DNA of 64,000 nucleotides from assembly GCA_964371785.1 (NCBI GenBank), contig CAYJOL010000003.1:372001-436000 (forward strand). Direction: 5' to 3'. The position numbers and the translations under genes are program-made. The stretch comes from CAVQCT01 sp964371785 (GTDB lineage Bacteria > Zixibacteria > MSB-5A5 > GN15 > FEB-12). Below, piece after piece: positions 41,384 through 50,600 of this stretch (position 1 is the first letter of the stretch; each line of letters opens with the position of its first letter). The notes beneath the pieces are model-generated. The model saw only the letters and a program-made list of their open reading frames with translations, was not told the DNA's origin and searched no databases.

Positions 41384-42904
41384 ATGGGTCTCAATCCTGA
41401 AGAAGTATCATCGATTCTGAGACAAGAAATAGAAAAATACGAAACCAAACTGGAGATGGAATCGGTCGGTACCATCCTCCAGATTGGTGACGGTATCGCG
41501 CGCATCTGGGGTCTCGAAGACGTCCAGATGGGGGAGCTGATCGAGTTCCCCGGTGATATTTTCGGCATGGTGTTGAACCTCGAAGAAGATAATGTCGGCG
41601 CGGCAATCTTTGGATCGGATACGAAAATCAGTGAAGGCGATACGGTCCGCCGAACCGGACGCGTGGCCTCGGTGCCGGTGGGCGATGCCCTCATAGGGAG
41701 GGTGGTGAATCCGCTCGGTCAGCCACTCGACGGCAAAGGGCCGATTGTCACGAATAAGACGCGGGTGCTTGAAGGTCATGCCCCCAGCGTGATTGAACGG
41801 CAACCGGTGAAGGAGCCGCTGCAGACGGGTCTGAAGGCTATTGATTCGATGATTCCGATAGGTCGCGGTCAGCGCGAACTTATCATCGGTGACCGCCAGA
41901 CCGGAAAAACAGCCCTGGCCATCGACACGATCATCAACCAGAAGAGCACGGACGTCATTTGTATCTATGTCGCGATCGGGCAGAAAGCTTCGACTGTTGC
42001 GCAGGTAGTGGAAATTCTCCGCAAGCATGGTGCAATGGACTACACCATCGTGGTGACTGCTTCCGCCACCGACCCGGCTCCGCTGCAGTATATCGCTCCT
42101 TATGCCGGATGCGCGATGGGCGAAGAATTCATGTACAACGGCAAGCACGTGTTATGCATTTATGATGACCTTTCCAAACAGGCCACGGCCTATCGTCAAC
42201 TGTCGCTGTTGCTTCGCCGTCCGCCGGGCCGCGAAGCTTATCCGGGAGACATCTTCTATACTCACTCCCGTCTGTTGGAGCGGGCCGCCAAACTGGCCGA
42301 CCCGTTGGGCGGCGGTTCACTGACAGCCCTTCCGATTATTGAAACGCAAGCCGGCGACGTCTCCGCGTACATACCAACCAACGTCATTTCGATAACCGAC
42401 GGTCAAATCTTTCTCGAAGGCGAACTGTTTTTCGCCGGCGTACGTCCGGCCATTAACGTCGGTATTTCAGTCTCACGCGTGGGCGGTAACGCTCAGACCA
42501 AAATGATGAAACAGGTAGCAGGCTCCCTCAAGCTGGACCTGGCTCAGTATCGCGAACTGGCCGCCTTCACACAGTTCGGATCGGACCTCGATGAAGGAAC
42601 CCGCAAGCAGTTGAACCGCGGCGCAAAGATGGTTGAGTTGCTCAAGCAGGGACAATATGTCCCGATGAAAGTCAGCCGCCAGGTCATGATTATCTGGGTG
42701 GCGACACGCGGGTATCTCGACGACATCGTCACCGATTCCATTGCTCAGTTCGAAGCGGAATTCCTGGCCTTTTGTGATAAGAACTATCCGGATATCGAAC
42801 ATTCGCTCGAAAAGGACAAAAAGATTTCGGATGAAGCCGAGGCGAAATTGAAGGCCGCGACCGATGAATTCAAGAAGCAGTTCTCGGCTGCTCCGACCAA
42901 GTAG
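41384..42904 (+). CDS. atpA: ATP synthase F1 subunit alpha
   Basis: This 506-residue protein, family length, has the P-loop GDRQTGKT at about residue 170, the ERPPG-region equivalent LLRRPPGREAYPGD, and the signature PAINVGISVSRVGGNAQ near residue 355. It is the non-catalytic nucleotide-binding subunit. The C-terminal helical domain is complete. A 64-nt gap precedes it and 9 nt separate it from atpG. Confidence 0.98.
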   Translation: MGLNPEEVSSILRQEIEKYETKLEMESVGTILQIGDGIARIWGLEDVQMGELIEFPGDIFGMVLNLEEDNVGAAIFGSDTKISEGDTVRRTGRVASVPVGDALIGRVVNPLGQPLDGKGPIVTNKTRVLEGHAPSVIERQPVKEPLQTGLKAIDSMIPIGRGQRELIIGDRQTGKTALAIDTIINQKSTDVICIYVAIGQKASTVAQVVEILRKHGAMDYTIVVTASATDPAPLQYIAPYAGCAMGEEFMYNGKHVLCIYDDLSKQATAYRQLSLLLRRPPGREAYPGDIFYTHSRLLERAAKLADPLGGGSLTALPIIETQAGDVSAYIPTNVISITDGQIFLEGELFFAGVRPAINVGISVSRVGGNAQTKMMKQVAGSLKLDLAQYRELAAFTQFGSDLDEGTRKQLNRGAKMVELLKQGQYVPMKVSRQVMIIWVATRGYLDDIVTDSIAQFEAEFLAFCDKNYPDIEHSLEKDKKISDEAEAKLKAATDEFKKQFSAAPTK

Positions 42905-42913
42905 ACAGGATCT

Positions 42914-43780
42914 ATGGCGACACTCAGAACAGTCAAGAACAGGATACGCTCGGTAGTTAATACCAAGCGCATTACCAAGGCCATGGAGATGGTTTCGGCG
43001 GCCAAACTTCGGCGTGCCCAGCAGAAGGTGGAGCAGGCCCGTCCGTACGGCGAGATACTGGACAAGATGCTCAGCCACCTGGCGGCAGCGTCATCGGGCG
43101 ACTTGAGCCATCCGTACTTCCAGGAACGCGAGGTCCGTAAGAGAACGCTGATAGTGGTTACCTCGGATCGCGGCCTGTGTGGCTCGTTCAACGCCAATAT
43201 CAATCGTAAGGCGATACAGCAGCTCGATGACAAAAAAGACGCCGGTTGGGAAATCGTTACCATCGGCAAAAAGGGTAATGACTTCTTTAAACGGCGCAAC
43301 TGGCCGATAGCGCGATTCTATGGTGACTGGAGCGGAGTCATTGATTACGACAAGGCCCGCGATATCGTCCACTTTTTGACGGATCGATTCCTTCGGGGTG
43401 AAACCGATGAGATCTATTTACTGTATACACGATTCCTTTCGACCGTGAAATATCAGATCGTAAATGAAAGATATTTGCCGATTCCGCGGCCGAAAACCGA
43501 GGAGAATCACGGCACCAACACCGATTACATTTTCGAGCCGTCGCCGGAAGCGATTTATAACGCGCTGCTGCCCAATTATGCCGTTTCCAAGATGATCAAC
43601 GCGCTGGCGGAGTCATTCGCATCCGAGCATGGCAGCCGTATGATCGCAATGGGCAACGCCACGACCAATGCCGAGGAAATGGTTGACCGGCTGACGCTCG
43701 ATTACAACAAAGCCCGCCAGGGGCAGATCACCAAAGAGCTGCTCGAGATCGTTTCGGGTGCTGAAGCGCTCAGGGGATGA
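42914..43780 (+). CDS. atpG: ATP synthase F1 subunit gamma
   Basis: This 288-residue protein begins MATLRTVKNRIRSVVNTKRITKAMEMVSAAKLRRAQ, written here in parts: the RIRSV and ITKAMEMVSAAKL blocks are the N-terminal helix of the rotor shaft. The Rossmann-like middle has TSDRGLCGSFNANI, and the C-terminal helix ends ITKELLEIVSGAEALRG. It forms the central rotor. All regions are present with no truncation. Confidence 0.97.
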   Translation: MATLRTVKNRIRSVVNTKRITKAMEMVSAAKLRRAQQKVEQARPYGEILDKMLSHLAAASSGDLSHPYFQEREVRKRTLIVVTSDRGLCGSFNANINRKAIQQLDDKKDAGWEIVTIGKKGNDFFKRRNWPIARFYGDWSGVIDYDKARDIVHFLTDRFLRGETDEIYLLYTRFLSTVKYQIVNERYLPIPRPKTEENHGTNTDYIFEPSPEAIYNALLPNYAVSKMINALAESFASEHGSRMIAMGNATTNAEEMVDRLTLDYNKARQGQITKELLEIVSGAEALRG

Positions 43781-43824
43781 CCGGATACGAAGAAGAATAA
43801 TGTACATATATTGGAGTAAGCTAC

Positions 43825-45231
43825 ATGGCTGAAAATATTGGAAAAGTGGTACAGGTAATCGGCCCGACTGTGGACTGCGAGTTCAAATCCGATTCTCTGC
43901 CGCATATCCTTAACGCGATCAAAATAGTCGACGAGAAGCGCGGTATCGATCTGACCGTCGAAGTGTCCATGCACATTGGTGACAATGTCGTCCGGTGCGT
44001 GGCCCTGGCTTCGACCGATGGACTTGTCCGCGGCATGAAGGCGGTCGATACCGGAACCACCATCACCGTGCCCGTCGGCAAGTACTCGCTCGGACGAATC
44101 TTCAACCTTCTTGGCGAGGCAATCGACAAGAAAGGACCGATCCCGACCAACGTAAAAAGACTGCCGATTCACCACGCGGCCCCGACATTCGACGAACAAT
44201 CAACCGAGACCGAAATGTTCGAAACCGGCATCAAGGTTATCGACCTGCTTGAACCGTACTCGAAGGGCGGTAAAGTCGGGTTGTTCGGCGGCGCCGGTGT
44301 AGGCAAGACCGTTATCATCCAGGAATTGATTCACAATATCGCCACCGAACATGGCGGATATTCCGTTTTCTGCGGCGTCGGCGAACGTACCCGCGAGGGA
44401 AACGACCTCTATCTGGAAATGACCGAGTCCGGCGTTATAGAAAAGACGGCCATGGTGTTCGGGCAGATGAATGAGCCGCCGGGTGCGCGTCTGCGGGTGG
44501 CGCTTTCCGGATTGACCATGGCGGAATACTTCCGCGATGAGGAACATCAGGACGTTTTGCTGTTCATCGATAACATCTTCCGTTTCGTGCAGGCGGGTTC
44601 CGAAGTGTCCGCGCTGCTTGGCCGTATGCCCTCGGCGGTAGGTTACCAGCCGACGCTCGGCACGGAAATGGGCGCTCTTCAGGAACGCATCACATCGACG
44701 AAAGCCGGTTCGATCACTTCGGTACAGGCTATTTATGTACCGGCCGACGACCTGACCGATCCGGCGCCGGCCACCACCTTCTCGCACCTCGATGCTACCA
44801 CGGTGCTTTCGCGACAGATTGCCTCGCTTGGTCTGTACCCCGCGGTCGACCCGCTGGATTCCACGTCGCGAATCCTGGACCCCAATATTGTCGGCGAGAG
44901 ACATTATAAGGTGGCTCGGTCCGTGCAGAAGATCCTACAGCGCTACAAAGATCTGCAAGATATCATCGCTATTTTGGGTATGGATGAGTTGTCGGAAGAT
45001 GATAAGATCACCGTACTGCGGGCTCGTAAGATCCAGCGCTTCCTGTCCCAGCCTATGTTCGTGGCCGAGCAGTTCACCGGCAAAGCGGGCAAGTATGTGA
45101 AGATCGAGGATACCATCACCGGATTCGAAGAATTGATCGGCGGTAAGCTCGATCATATTCCCGAGCAGTTCTTCTTTATGGTCGGTGGAATCGACGAGGT
45201 TGTCGAAAACTTTGAAAAGTCGAAGAAATAG
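43825..45231 (+). CDS. atpD: ATP synthase F1 subunit beta (catalytic)
   Basis: This 468-residue protein has the catalytic P-loop GGAGVGKT (about 155-162), the catalytic Glu in CGVGERTREGNDLY, the DELSEED-region variant (MDELSEDDK, with the run shifted by one residue) and the ATP synthase alpha/beta signature PAVDPLDSTS. It catalyses ATP formation. A TATATTGGAGTAA stretch upstream provides the GGAG ribosome binding site. Confidence 0.98.
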   Translation: MAENIGKVVQVIGPTVDCEFKSDSLPHILNAIKIVDEKRGIDLTVEVSMHIGDNVVRCVALASTDGLVRGMKAVDTGTTITVPVGKYSLGRIFNLLGEAIDKKGPIPTNVKRLPIHHAAPTFDEQSTETEMFETGIKVIDLLEPYSKGGKVGLFGGAGVGKTVIIQELIHNIATEHGGYSVFCGVGERTREGNDLYLEMTESGVIEKTAMVFGQMNEPPGARLRVALSGLTMAEYFRDEEHQDVLLFIDNIFRFVQAGSEVSALLGRMPSAVGYQPTLGTEMGALQERITSTKAGSITSVQAIYVPADDLTDPAPATTFSHLDATTVLSRQIASLGLYPAVDPLDSTSRILDPNIVGERHYKVARSVQKILQRYKDLQDIIAILGMDELSEDDKITVLRARKIQRFLSQPMFVAEQFTGKAGKYVKIEDTITGFEELIGGKLDHIPEQFFFMVGGIDEVVENFEKSKK

Positions 45232-45242
45232 CGCTGGTGCCT

Positions 45243-45659
45243 ATGTTTCATCTCTGGATTGTGACACCTGAACGGGTATTTTTCGACGCGGAAGTGCAAT
45301 CGCTGATCGTGCCCGGCACCGAGGGGTATCTGGGCGTTTTGACCAACCACGCCCCGCTGATTACAACGGTAAAGCCGGGTAAGGTCGAGTACCGCGATGC
45401 GGAAAATAAGACCTTTGTGATAGCTACAACCGGTGGTTTTTTTGAGGTTTCCAACAACCAGGCCAGGCTGTTGGTCGACGCGGCCGAATTCGCTCACGAG
45501 ATCGATCTTGACCGCGCACGTGCGGCTTACGAAAAAGCCCGCCAGCGGATGAAAGAGATGATGAACGGCAAAGAGTCCGCGACGCTTGATCTGCACCTGG
45601 AGCAGGCCGCTATGGAGCGGGCGGAAAATCGCATCCGAGTTTACAAGGAGACCCATTAG
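45243..45659 (+). CDS. atpC: ATP synthase F1 subunit epsilon
   Basis: The ATG at 45243 gives MFHLWIVTPERVFFDAEV, the normal beginning of epsilon; a GTG two codons upstream is possible. The 138-residue protein has the N-terminal beta-sandwich (GTEGYLGVLTNHAPLITTV) and the C-terminal helical hairpin (RARAAYEKARQRMKEMM). It is a rotor component and inhibitor of ATP hydrolysis. It is the last gene of the operon; no clean terminator is visible before the next promoter. Confidence 0.93.
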   Translation: MFHLWIVTPERVFFDAEVQSLIVPGTEGYLGVLTNHAPLITTVKPGKVEYRDAENKTFVIATTGGFFEVSNNQARLLVDAAEFAHEIDLDRARAAYEKARQRMKEMMNGKESATLDLHLEQAAMERAENRIRVYKETH

Positions 45660-45809
45660 CAAGGTCCTCCGGTTACGTTCAGGCCGCGAAAATAAGCTGT
45701 CGGTGGAGCAAAAAGCCGGTTCGGAGCAACCCCACGCGGGAATCTCGTCAGGGTCACACCATATCTTGTAACTGTTTATCCGTCATAGGCTTTGGCGTCT
45801 CTTTTGTGC

Positions 45810-45838
45810 TTGACTTTTGGGCGGTATTGCTTTAGACT
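45810..45838 (+). promoter_or_regulatory. Promoter of the yceD-rpmF-fab operon, nearly leaderless
   Basis: TTGACT (45810-45815), 17-bp spacer, TAGACT (45833-45838), followed by only 8 nt before the yceD-family ATG, with no proper Shine-Dalgarno. A start at about 45845 would leave a 2-nt leader. Confidence 0.6.
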
Positions 45839-45846
45839 ATCAGGTT

Positions 45847-46365
45847 ATGATACTTGACCTAAGGGAATTCGAAACCTTCCCCGCGCATACGGTGTTGAAG
45901 TCGACATCGGAGGGTCTTCGGCTTGAATACGAAAGTTTGGTCGGTGCCAAAGAGATTGAGTGCCGGCTGGACATTCAAAAAGCGGGCGAGGAATTTTACT
46001 GCCAGGGTGTTGTGTCAGCTCAAGCGATTGTGACTTGTGCGCGATGCCTGGTGGATTTTGACGCCCGACTGAGTAATACGGCGGGTTTCATCGTATGTAC
46101 TCAGGAAGCCTATGAAAGCAAGAAAGATGCGATAGATGACGAGGATTACGTCCTCCTGCGGGGAAGTGATCTTCGCGCCGACATCAGCGATATAGTCCGT
46201 CAGACGATCATTCTTGCCCTGTCAATGAAGCCGCTGTGCTCGGAGACATGCAAGGGTCTGTGCCCGCATTGCGGGACGAATCTGAACGAGCGGACCTGCG
46301 GATGTAAAGTTGAACATGTTGACGCGCGCTGGGAAAGCCTCAAACGCTTGTCCGGCCGCGGTTAG
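45847..46365 (+). CDS. DUF177/YceD family protein
   Basis: The ATG at 45847 begins MILDLREFETFPAHTVL (172 residues), and the earlier frame start lies inside the promoter. The family is recognised by CARCLVDFDARLS in the middle and the C-terminal Cys-rich part CSETCKGLCPHCGTNLNERTCGC, likely zinc-binding. YceD proteins sit directly upstream of rpmF in most bacteria and are linked to 23S rRNA processing or accumulation. That order is kept here, with rpmF 18 nt downstream. Confidence 0.88.
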   Translation: MILDLREFETFPAHTVLKSTSEGLRLEYESLVGAKEIECRLDIQKAGEEFYCQGVVSAQAIVTCARCLVDFDARLSNTAGFIVCTQEAYESKKDAIDDEDYVLLRGSDLRADISDIVRQTIILALSMKPLCSETCKGLCPHCGTNLNERTCGCKVEHVDARWESLKRLSGRG

Positions 46366-46383
46366 CCAAAAAGGAAACAGTCG

Positions 46384-46566
46384 ATGCCACTTCCCAAGAG
46401 AAGACATTCCCGCACCCGCGGGCGCAAGCGCCGCACCGGATGGAAGCTTGAAGCCCCGAATGTTGTGGATTGCCCTCACTGCCACCAGACGCGGTTATCC
46501 CATCATATCTGCCCTCACTGCGGTTTTTACAATGGCCGTCAGGTTTTGAGCGTAAAAGAAGCATAG
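46384..46566 (+). CDS. rpmF: 50S ribosomal protein L32
   Basis: A 60-residue basic protein beginning MPLPKRRHSRTRGRKRRTG, with the zinc-ribbon cysteines CPHC ... CPHC (about residues 30-48), i.e. the zinc-binding (C+) form of L32. It follows the DUF177 gene and precedes plsX, the usual conserved order. The ribosome binding site is AAGGAAAC upstream of the ATG. Confidence 0.96.
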   Translation: MPLPKRRHSRTRGRKRRTGWKLEAPNVVDCPHCHQTRLSHHICPHCGFYNGRQVLSVKEA

Positions 46567-46611
46567 AGTCCGACAGACACTACTAGGATTGGATAAAAGC
46601 ATATCGCTCAC

Positions 46612-47712
46612 ATGACGACGGGCGCGAAACATACTGTAGTCCTCGACGTGATGGGTGCTGACAGCGGCGAACAGGAGATCATCCTTGGCGGTCTGGATGC
46701 CGCCAGACGGGTCGGTCCCCAACTCCATGTCACACTTGTCGGTCGCAAGGATACCGTTGAAGCGGTTCTGGCACAGCTGCAGGACGTTCCCCGGAATATC
46801 AGCGTTGTACATGCCCCCGATACCGTACCGATGCACGCGGCGGCGACCGATGGTATACGTATGCGCGAAAGCTCGGTGGCGGTCGGCGTTAGATTGGTGA
46901 AGGAAGGGCAGGCGGACGCATTTGTATCGCCCGGCAACACCGGCGCGGTTATGGCTACATCGCTGCTCACCCTGGGACGAATCGAAGGGGTCAGTCGGCC
47001 TGCGATCACGGCGTTCTTTCCGACCTCGACCGGTCGGCCTACGGTGGTTCTGGATGTTGGCGCCAATGCCGACTGCAAGCCGCATCATTTGTCTCAATTC
47101 GCGGTCATGGGATCGGTCTACGCCTCGGTCGTCTCCCGCAAGGAATATCCTCGCGTCGGGTTACTTTCGATTGGCGAAGAACGCAGCAAAGGGAACGAAC
47201 TGATATTTAACGCTCTCGAGTTGCTCAAGCATTCAAAAATAAATTTCGTGGGCAATATCGAAGGCCGGGATATCCTTTCCGGGACGATCGATGTCGCGGT
47301 AACGGACGGATTCACCGGCAATATCCTGTTAAAGTTCGCCGAGTCGATTAAGCCGATGCTGGTGAAATCGATGCAGCGCCAGATTCAGACGAATGTGTTT
47401 TCACGTGTTGGCGCCATGTTGCTGCTGCCTTTTCTCAAGAGGATGCGTAATACGTTCGATTATGCCGAGTCCGGAGGTGCCCCCCTGTTGGGTGTAAATG
47501 GAATTGTGATCATCTGTCATGGAGCGTCCAACGCCCGGGCGATTTCGAACGCGATCGCGGTCGCCTACGAGATGGCGACCAAGAAGATCAAGGAACGCAT
47601 CCACGATGAGCTCATAACAAATCATTTTGGACAGATCAATGGAGCAAAAAGTAAGAGCCAGGATAATCGGAACGGGGTCCTACACACCGCCTCAGCGGAT
47701 GACCAACGCTGA
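46612..47712 (+). CDS. plsX: Phosphate acyltransferase PlsX
   Basis: This 366-residue protein has the PlsX landmarks VVLDVMGADSGEQEIILGG at the N-terminus, FVSPGNTGAVMATSLLTLGRI near residue 110, LDVGANADCKP near 145, and GNIEGRDILSGTIDVAVTDGFTGNILLK near 220. It makes acyl-phosphate from acyl-ACP for phospholipid synthesis. The last ~25 residues are an unusual polar tail (GAKSKSQDNRNG) that overlaps the fabH start by 74 nt, so the end is longer than in most PlsX proteins. Confidence 0.95.
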   Translation: MTTGAKHTVVLDVMGADSGEQEIILGGLDAARRVGPQLHVTLVGRKDTVEAVLAQLQDVPRNISVVHAPDTVPMHAAATDGIRMRESSVAVGVRLVKEGQADAFVSPGNTGAVMATSLLTLGRIEGVSRPAITAFFPTSTGRPTVVLDVGANADCKPHHLSQFAVMGSVYASVVSRKEYPRVGLLSIGEERSKGNELIFNALELLKHSKINFVGNIEGRDILSGTIDVAVTDGFTGNILLKFAESIKPMLVKSMQRQIQTNVFSRVGAMLLLPFLKRMRNTFDYAESGGAPLLGVNGIVIICHGASNARAISNAIAVAYEMATKKIKERIHDELITNHFGQINGAKSKSQDNRNGVLHTASADDQR

Positions 47713-48625
47713 TTTCGAGAAGATAGTCGAGACATCGGACGAATGGATCGTCACCCGTACCGGAATTAAAGAACGCCGCATCGCCAATGGCATGGCCTGT
47801 TCCGACATGGCCGTTGAAGCCGCCAAACGGGCCCTGGAGATGGCTGGGTGCGGCAACGATGAAATCGGCATATTGATTGTCGGAACTGTTACGCCGGATT
47901 ATAAACTGCCGTCCACCGCCTGTATCATTCAGGAGAAGATGGGATTGCCCAATGCGGTAGCGCTGGACGTGAGCGCGGCCTGTACCGGGTTCATTACCGG
48001 TCTTTCACTGGCTGCCCCGCTTATTGAGAATGGGCAGTATAAACGAGCTCTGGTAATAGGCGTCGAAAAACTGTCCGCCTTTACAGATTACAAGGATAGG
48101 AATACGTGTGTGTTGTTTGGCGACGCCGCGGGTGCGGCGGTACTTGCCCCCGACCGCGAAGGATACGGATTGATTACAACGTACCTCCGTTCGGATGGAT
48201 CCTATCGCAAACTCCTGTGGGCCGAGGTCGGCGGCACAGTAGAGCCGTATTCCCCCGATTTCGCGTATGACGGCCGGGACAAAATCTATATGAACGGCGC
48301 TGACGTATTCAAAGTCGCGGTGAAGGAGATGTGCAATGCGGCGCAGCATGTCATAGCCGACGCCGGCTTGGAGCCGTCGGATATATCACTTATTGTGCCG
48401 CACCAGGCGAATATCCGAATTATAGAAGCCATCGCCAAGCGCCTGAAGCTCGGCATGGACCGGGTATTTGTCAATATTGAGAATTACGGCAACACATCAG
48501 CGGCGTCGGTACCACTGGCGCTCGATGAAGCCAACCGGACCGGTCGGCTCAAACACGGAGATTATGTGTTGACAGTAGCCTTTGGCGGCGGCCTGATCTG
48601 GGGCGCCAATCTTCTGAGGTGGTAA
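47639..48625 (+). CDS. fabH: 3-oxoacyl-ACP synthase III (KAS III)
   Basis: The ATG at 47639 gives 328 residues; a TTG 12 nt upstream is an alternative. The catalytic triad is present: Cys in DVSAACTGFITGL, His in PHQANIRIIEA and Asn in ENYGNTSAASVPLAL. It condenses acetyl-CoA (or a branched starter) with malonyl-ACP to start fatty acid synthesis. Its 5' end lies inside the end of plsX, and fabD follows 2 nt after its stop, so translation is tightly coupled. Confidence 0.96.
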   Translation: MEQKVRARIIGTGSYTPPQRMTNADFEKIVETSDEWIVTRTGIKERRIANGMACSDMAVEAAKRALEMAGCGNDEIGILIVGTVTPDYKLPSTACIIQEKMGLPNAVALDVSAACTGFITGLSLAAPLIENGQYKRALVIGVEKLSAFTDYKDRNTCVLFGDAAGAAVLAPDREGYGLITTYLRSDGSYRKLLWAEVGGTVEPYSPDFAYDGRDKIYMNGADVFKVAVKEMCNAAQHVIADAGLEPSDISLIVPHQANIRIIEAIAKRLKLGMDRVFVNIENYGNTSAASVPLALDEANRTGRLKHGDYVLTVAFGGGLIWGANLLRW

Positions 48626-48627
48626 GC

Positions 48628-49560
48628 ATGAGTAAGACTGTACTGGTATTCCCCGGTCAGGCCTCCCAGTATGTGGGAATGGGAAAAGAGATTTATGAGT
48701 CATCGGCAAAAGTACGGGCGTACTATCACTTGGCCTCCGACGAAATCGGGGCCGATATTGCGCGGCTTTCATTCGAAGGTCCGGCCGAAGAACTGAAACG
48801 CACCCGCTTTACGCAACCGGCAATCCTGCTGCATTCGCTCTCAGTGCTGGTGGCGCTGGAAGACCGGCTCCCTTCGTTCGAGTACGCCTGCGGTCACTCG
48901 CTGGGCGAATACGCCGCGCTTGCGGTTACCGGCGCTATGTCGTTCGATGACGCCATCAGAGCGGTCGTCAAGCGGGCCGCCCTTATGGAAGAGGCGTGCC
49001 GGAAGAACCCCGGTACGATGGCCGCGATCATGGGGCTTGATGCCGCCACCGTTGAAAATATCTGCAAACAAGCCAGCGTCGCCGGCGTGGTAATCCCGGC
49101 CAATTTCAACTCAGGTATTCAAATAGCCATCTCGGGTTCACTCGAAGGCGTGAAGAAGGCGGTCGCACTGGCGCAGGAAGCAAAGGCCAAACGGGCAATT
49201 CTGCTTGAGGTCGGCGGAGCATTTCATTCGACCCTCATGGAACCGGCAAGGGTGGGTCTGGAAGAATATCTCCGTGGGGTGAAGATTGCCGACCCAGCAG
49301 TGCCAATAGTCGCCAATGTCACCGCCAAGCCGGTCACGGACGGGAATGAGATCAAGAAACTGCTGGTTCAGCAGGTCACCGCACCGGTGAGGTGGGCTCA
49401 GACTATGAGGTTTCTCCTTGACAACGATGTCAGGACCGTTATAGAGATAGGGCCGGGTAAAGTGCTAACCGGTCTGGCCAAGCGCGATCTGCAGCCGGAG
49501 ACGAGTCTCAATCTCGATACGCTGGCCGATATTGAAGCCTTTAAGCAAGTAACAGTTTAG
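48628..49560 (+). CDS. fabD: Malonyl-CoA:ACP transacylase
   Basis: The ATG at 48628 begins MSKTVLVFPGQASQYVGMG (310 residues), the standard start. The GTG 9 nt upstream lies inside fabH and is rejected. The nucleophile elbow is GHSLGEYAAL, and the catalytic His is in GGAFHSTLM. It loads malonate onto ACP. The gene lies between fabH and fabG as in most bacteria. Confidence 0.96.
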   Translation: MSKTVLVFPGQASQYVGMGKEIYESSAKVRAYYHLASDEIGADIARLSFEGPAEELKRTRFTQPAILLHSLSVLVALEDRLPSFEYACGHSLGEYAALAVTGAMSFDDAIRAVVKRAALMEEACRKNPGTMAAIMGLDAATVENICKQASVAGVVIPANFNSGIQIAISGSLEGVKKAVALAQEAKAKRAILLEVGGAFHSTLMEPARVGLEEYLRGVKIADPAVPIVANVTAKPVTDGNEIKKLLVQQVTAPVRWAQTMRFLLDNDVRTVIEIGPGKVLTGLAKRDLQPETSLNLDTLADIEAFKQVTV

Positions 49561-49568
49561 GATTTGTC

Positions 49569-50303
49569 ATGGATTTTACCGGTAAGACAGTGGTAGTGAC
49601 GGGATCGGCTCGCGGCATCGGCAAAGTGATTGCCGAGAAATTCGCGGCCCTGGGCGCCAATGTGGTGATCAGTGACCTTGACCAGCAAGCGGTCGAAACG
49701 GTCGCCCGCGAAATGGGCGACAAATCGGCCGGGTTTAAAGCCGATGTCACCAAGCAGGCGGATATCGATTCCCTGTTCGAAAAGACGCTGGAGCGGTTCG
49801 GTCGGGTCGACGTGGTGGTCAATAACGCGGGTATCACTCGCGACACGTTGATGATCCGCATGGACGAAAAAGATTGGGACATGGTACTTGACATCAATCT
49901 TAAAGGCGCTTTTCTTGTGACAAAATCGGTCGCCCGAATAATGATGAAACAGCGTTCGGGACGAATCGTGAACATAAGCTCGATTGTTGGCATCACCGGC
50001 AATGCCGGTCAGGTCAATTATTCAGCCTCCAAAGCAGGGCTGATCGGACTGACCAAGTCGGCCGCCAAAGAGCTCGCACCTCGCGGAATTACCGTGAACG
50101 CGGTGGCTCCCGGGTATATCGCCACCGAGATGACGGCGGCGCTGTCGGAGGAGGCCCGCGAGGGGTTCCTCGGACGGGTGCTTATAAAGCGACCCGGTAC
50201 GCCAGAGGATGTCGCTTCGGCGGTAAGTTTCCTAGCTTCCGACGAGGCGTCTTACATTACGGGCCAGGTGCTGTCGGTTGACGGCGGATTGACAATAGCA
50301 TAA
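49569..50303 (+). CDS. fabG: 3-oxoacyl-ACP reductase
   Basis: This 244-residue classical SDR has TGSARGIGK for NADP(H) binding, NNAG, the catalytic Ser in INISSIVG-type sequence (NISSIVGITGN) and YSASKAG (YxxxK), ending GQVLSVDGGLTIA. It reduces beta-ketoacyl-ACP. It lies 8 nt after fabD and 28 nt before acpP in a standard fab order. Confidence 0.97.
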   Translation: MDFTGKTVVVTGSARGIGKVIAEKFAALGANVVISDLDQQAVETVAREMGDKSAGFKADVTKQADIDSLFEKTLERFGRVDVVVNNAGITRDTLMIRMDEKDWDMVLDINLKGAFLVTKSVARIMMKQRSGRIVNISSIVGITGNAGQVNYSASKAGLIGLTKSAAKELAPRGITVNAVAPGYIATEMTAALSEEAREGFLGRVLIKRPGTPEDVASAVSFLASDEASYITGQVLSVDGGLTIA

Positions 50304-50331
50304 TACCAATAAACTCAAAAGGAGTCGTTAC

Positions 50332-50568
50332 ATGTCAGTAGAAGAGAGAGTCAAAGAAATCATCGTCGAGCAGCTCGGCGTCGAAGCCAGCCAGGTGACC
50401 GAACGGGCGAAATTCGTCGAAGACCTCGGCGCCGATTCGCTGGATACAGTCGAACTCGTTATGGCTCTGGAAGAAGAATTTTCGATCGAAATCCCGGACG
50501 AAGACGCTGAGAAGATCGTCTCCGTTGGCGATGCGATCAATTACATTCAGGATCACTCCGACAAATAA
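50332..50568 (+). CDS. acpP: Acyl carrier protein
   Basis: This 78-residue acidic protein has the phosphopantetheine site DLGADSLDTVELVM, with S36 as attachment serine, and the typical ending DAINYIQDH. It carries growing acyl chains. The AAGGAG ribosome binding site before its ATG is one of the best in the operon, consistent with the high ACP demand. Confidence 0.97.
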   Translation: MSVEERVKEIIVEQLGVEASQVTERAKFVEDLGADSLDTVELVMALEEEFSIEIPDEDAEKIVSVGDAINYIQDHSDK

Positions 50569-50600
50569 GCATCTCGTGAAGCAGGGATATTGAGCATACA

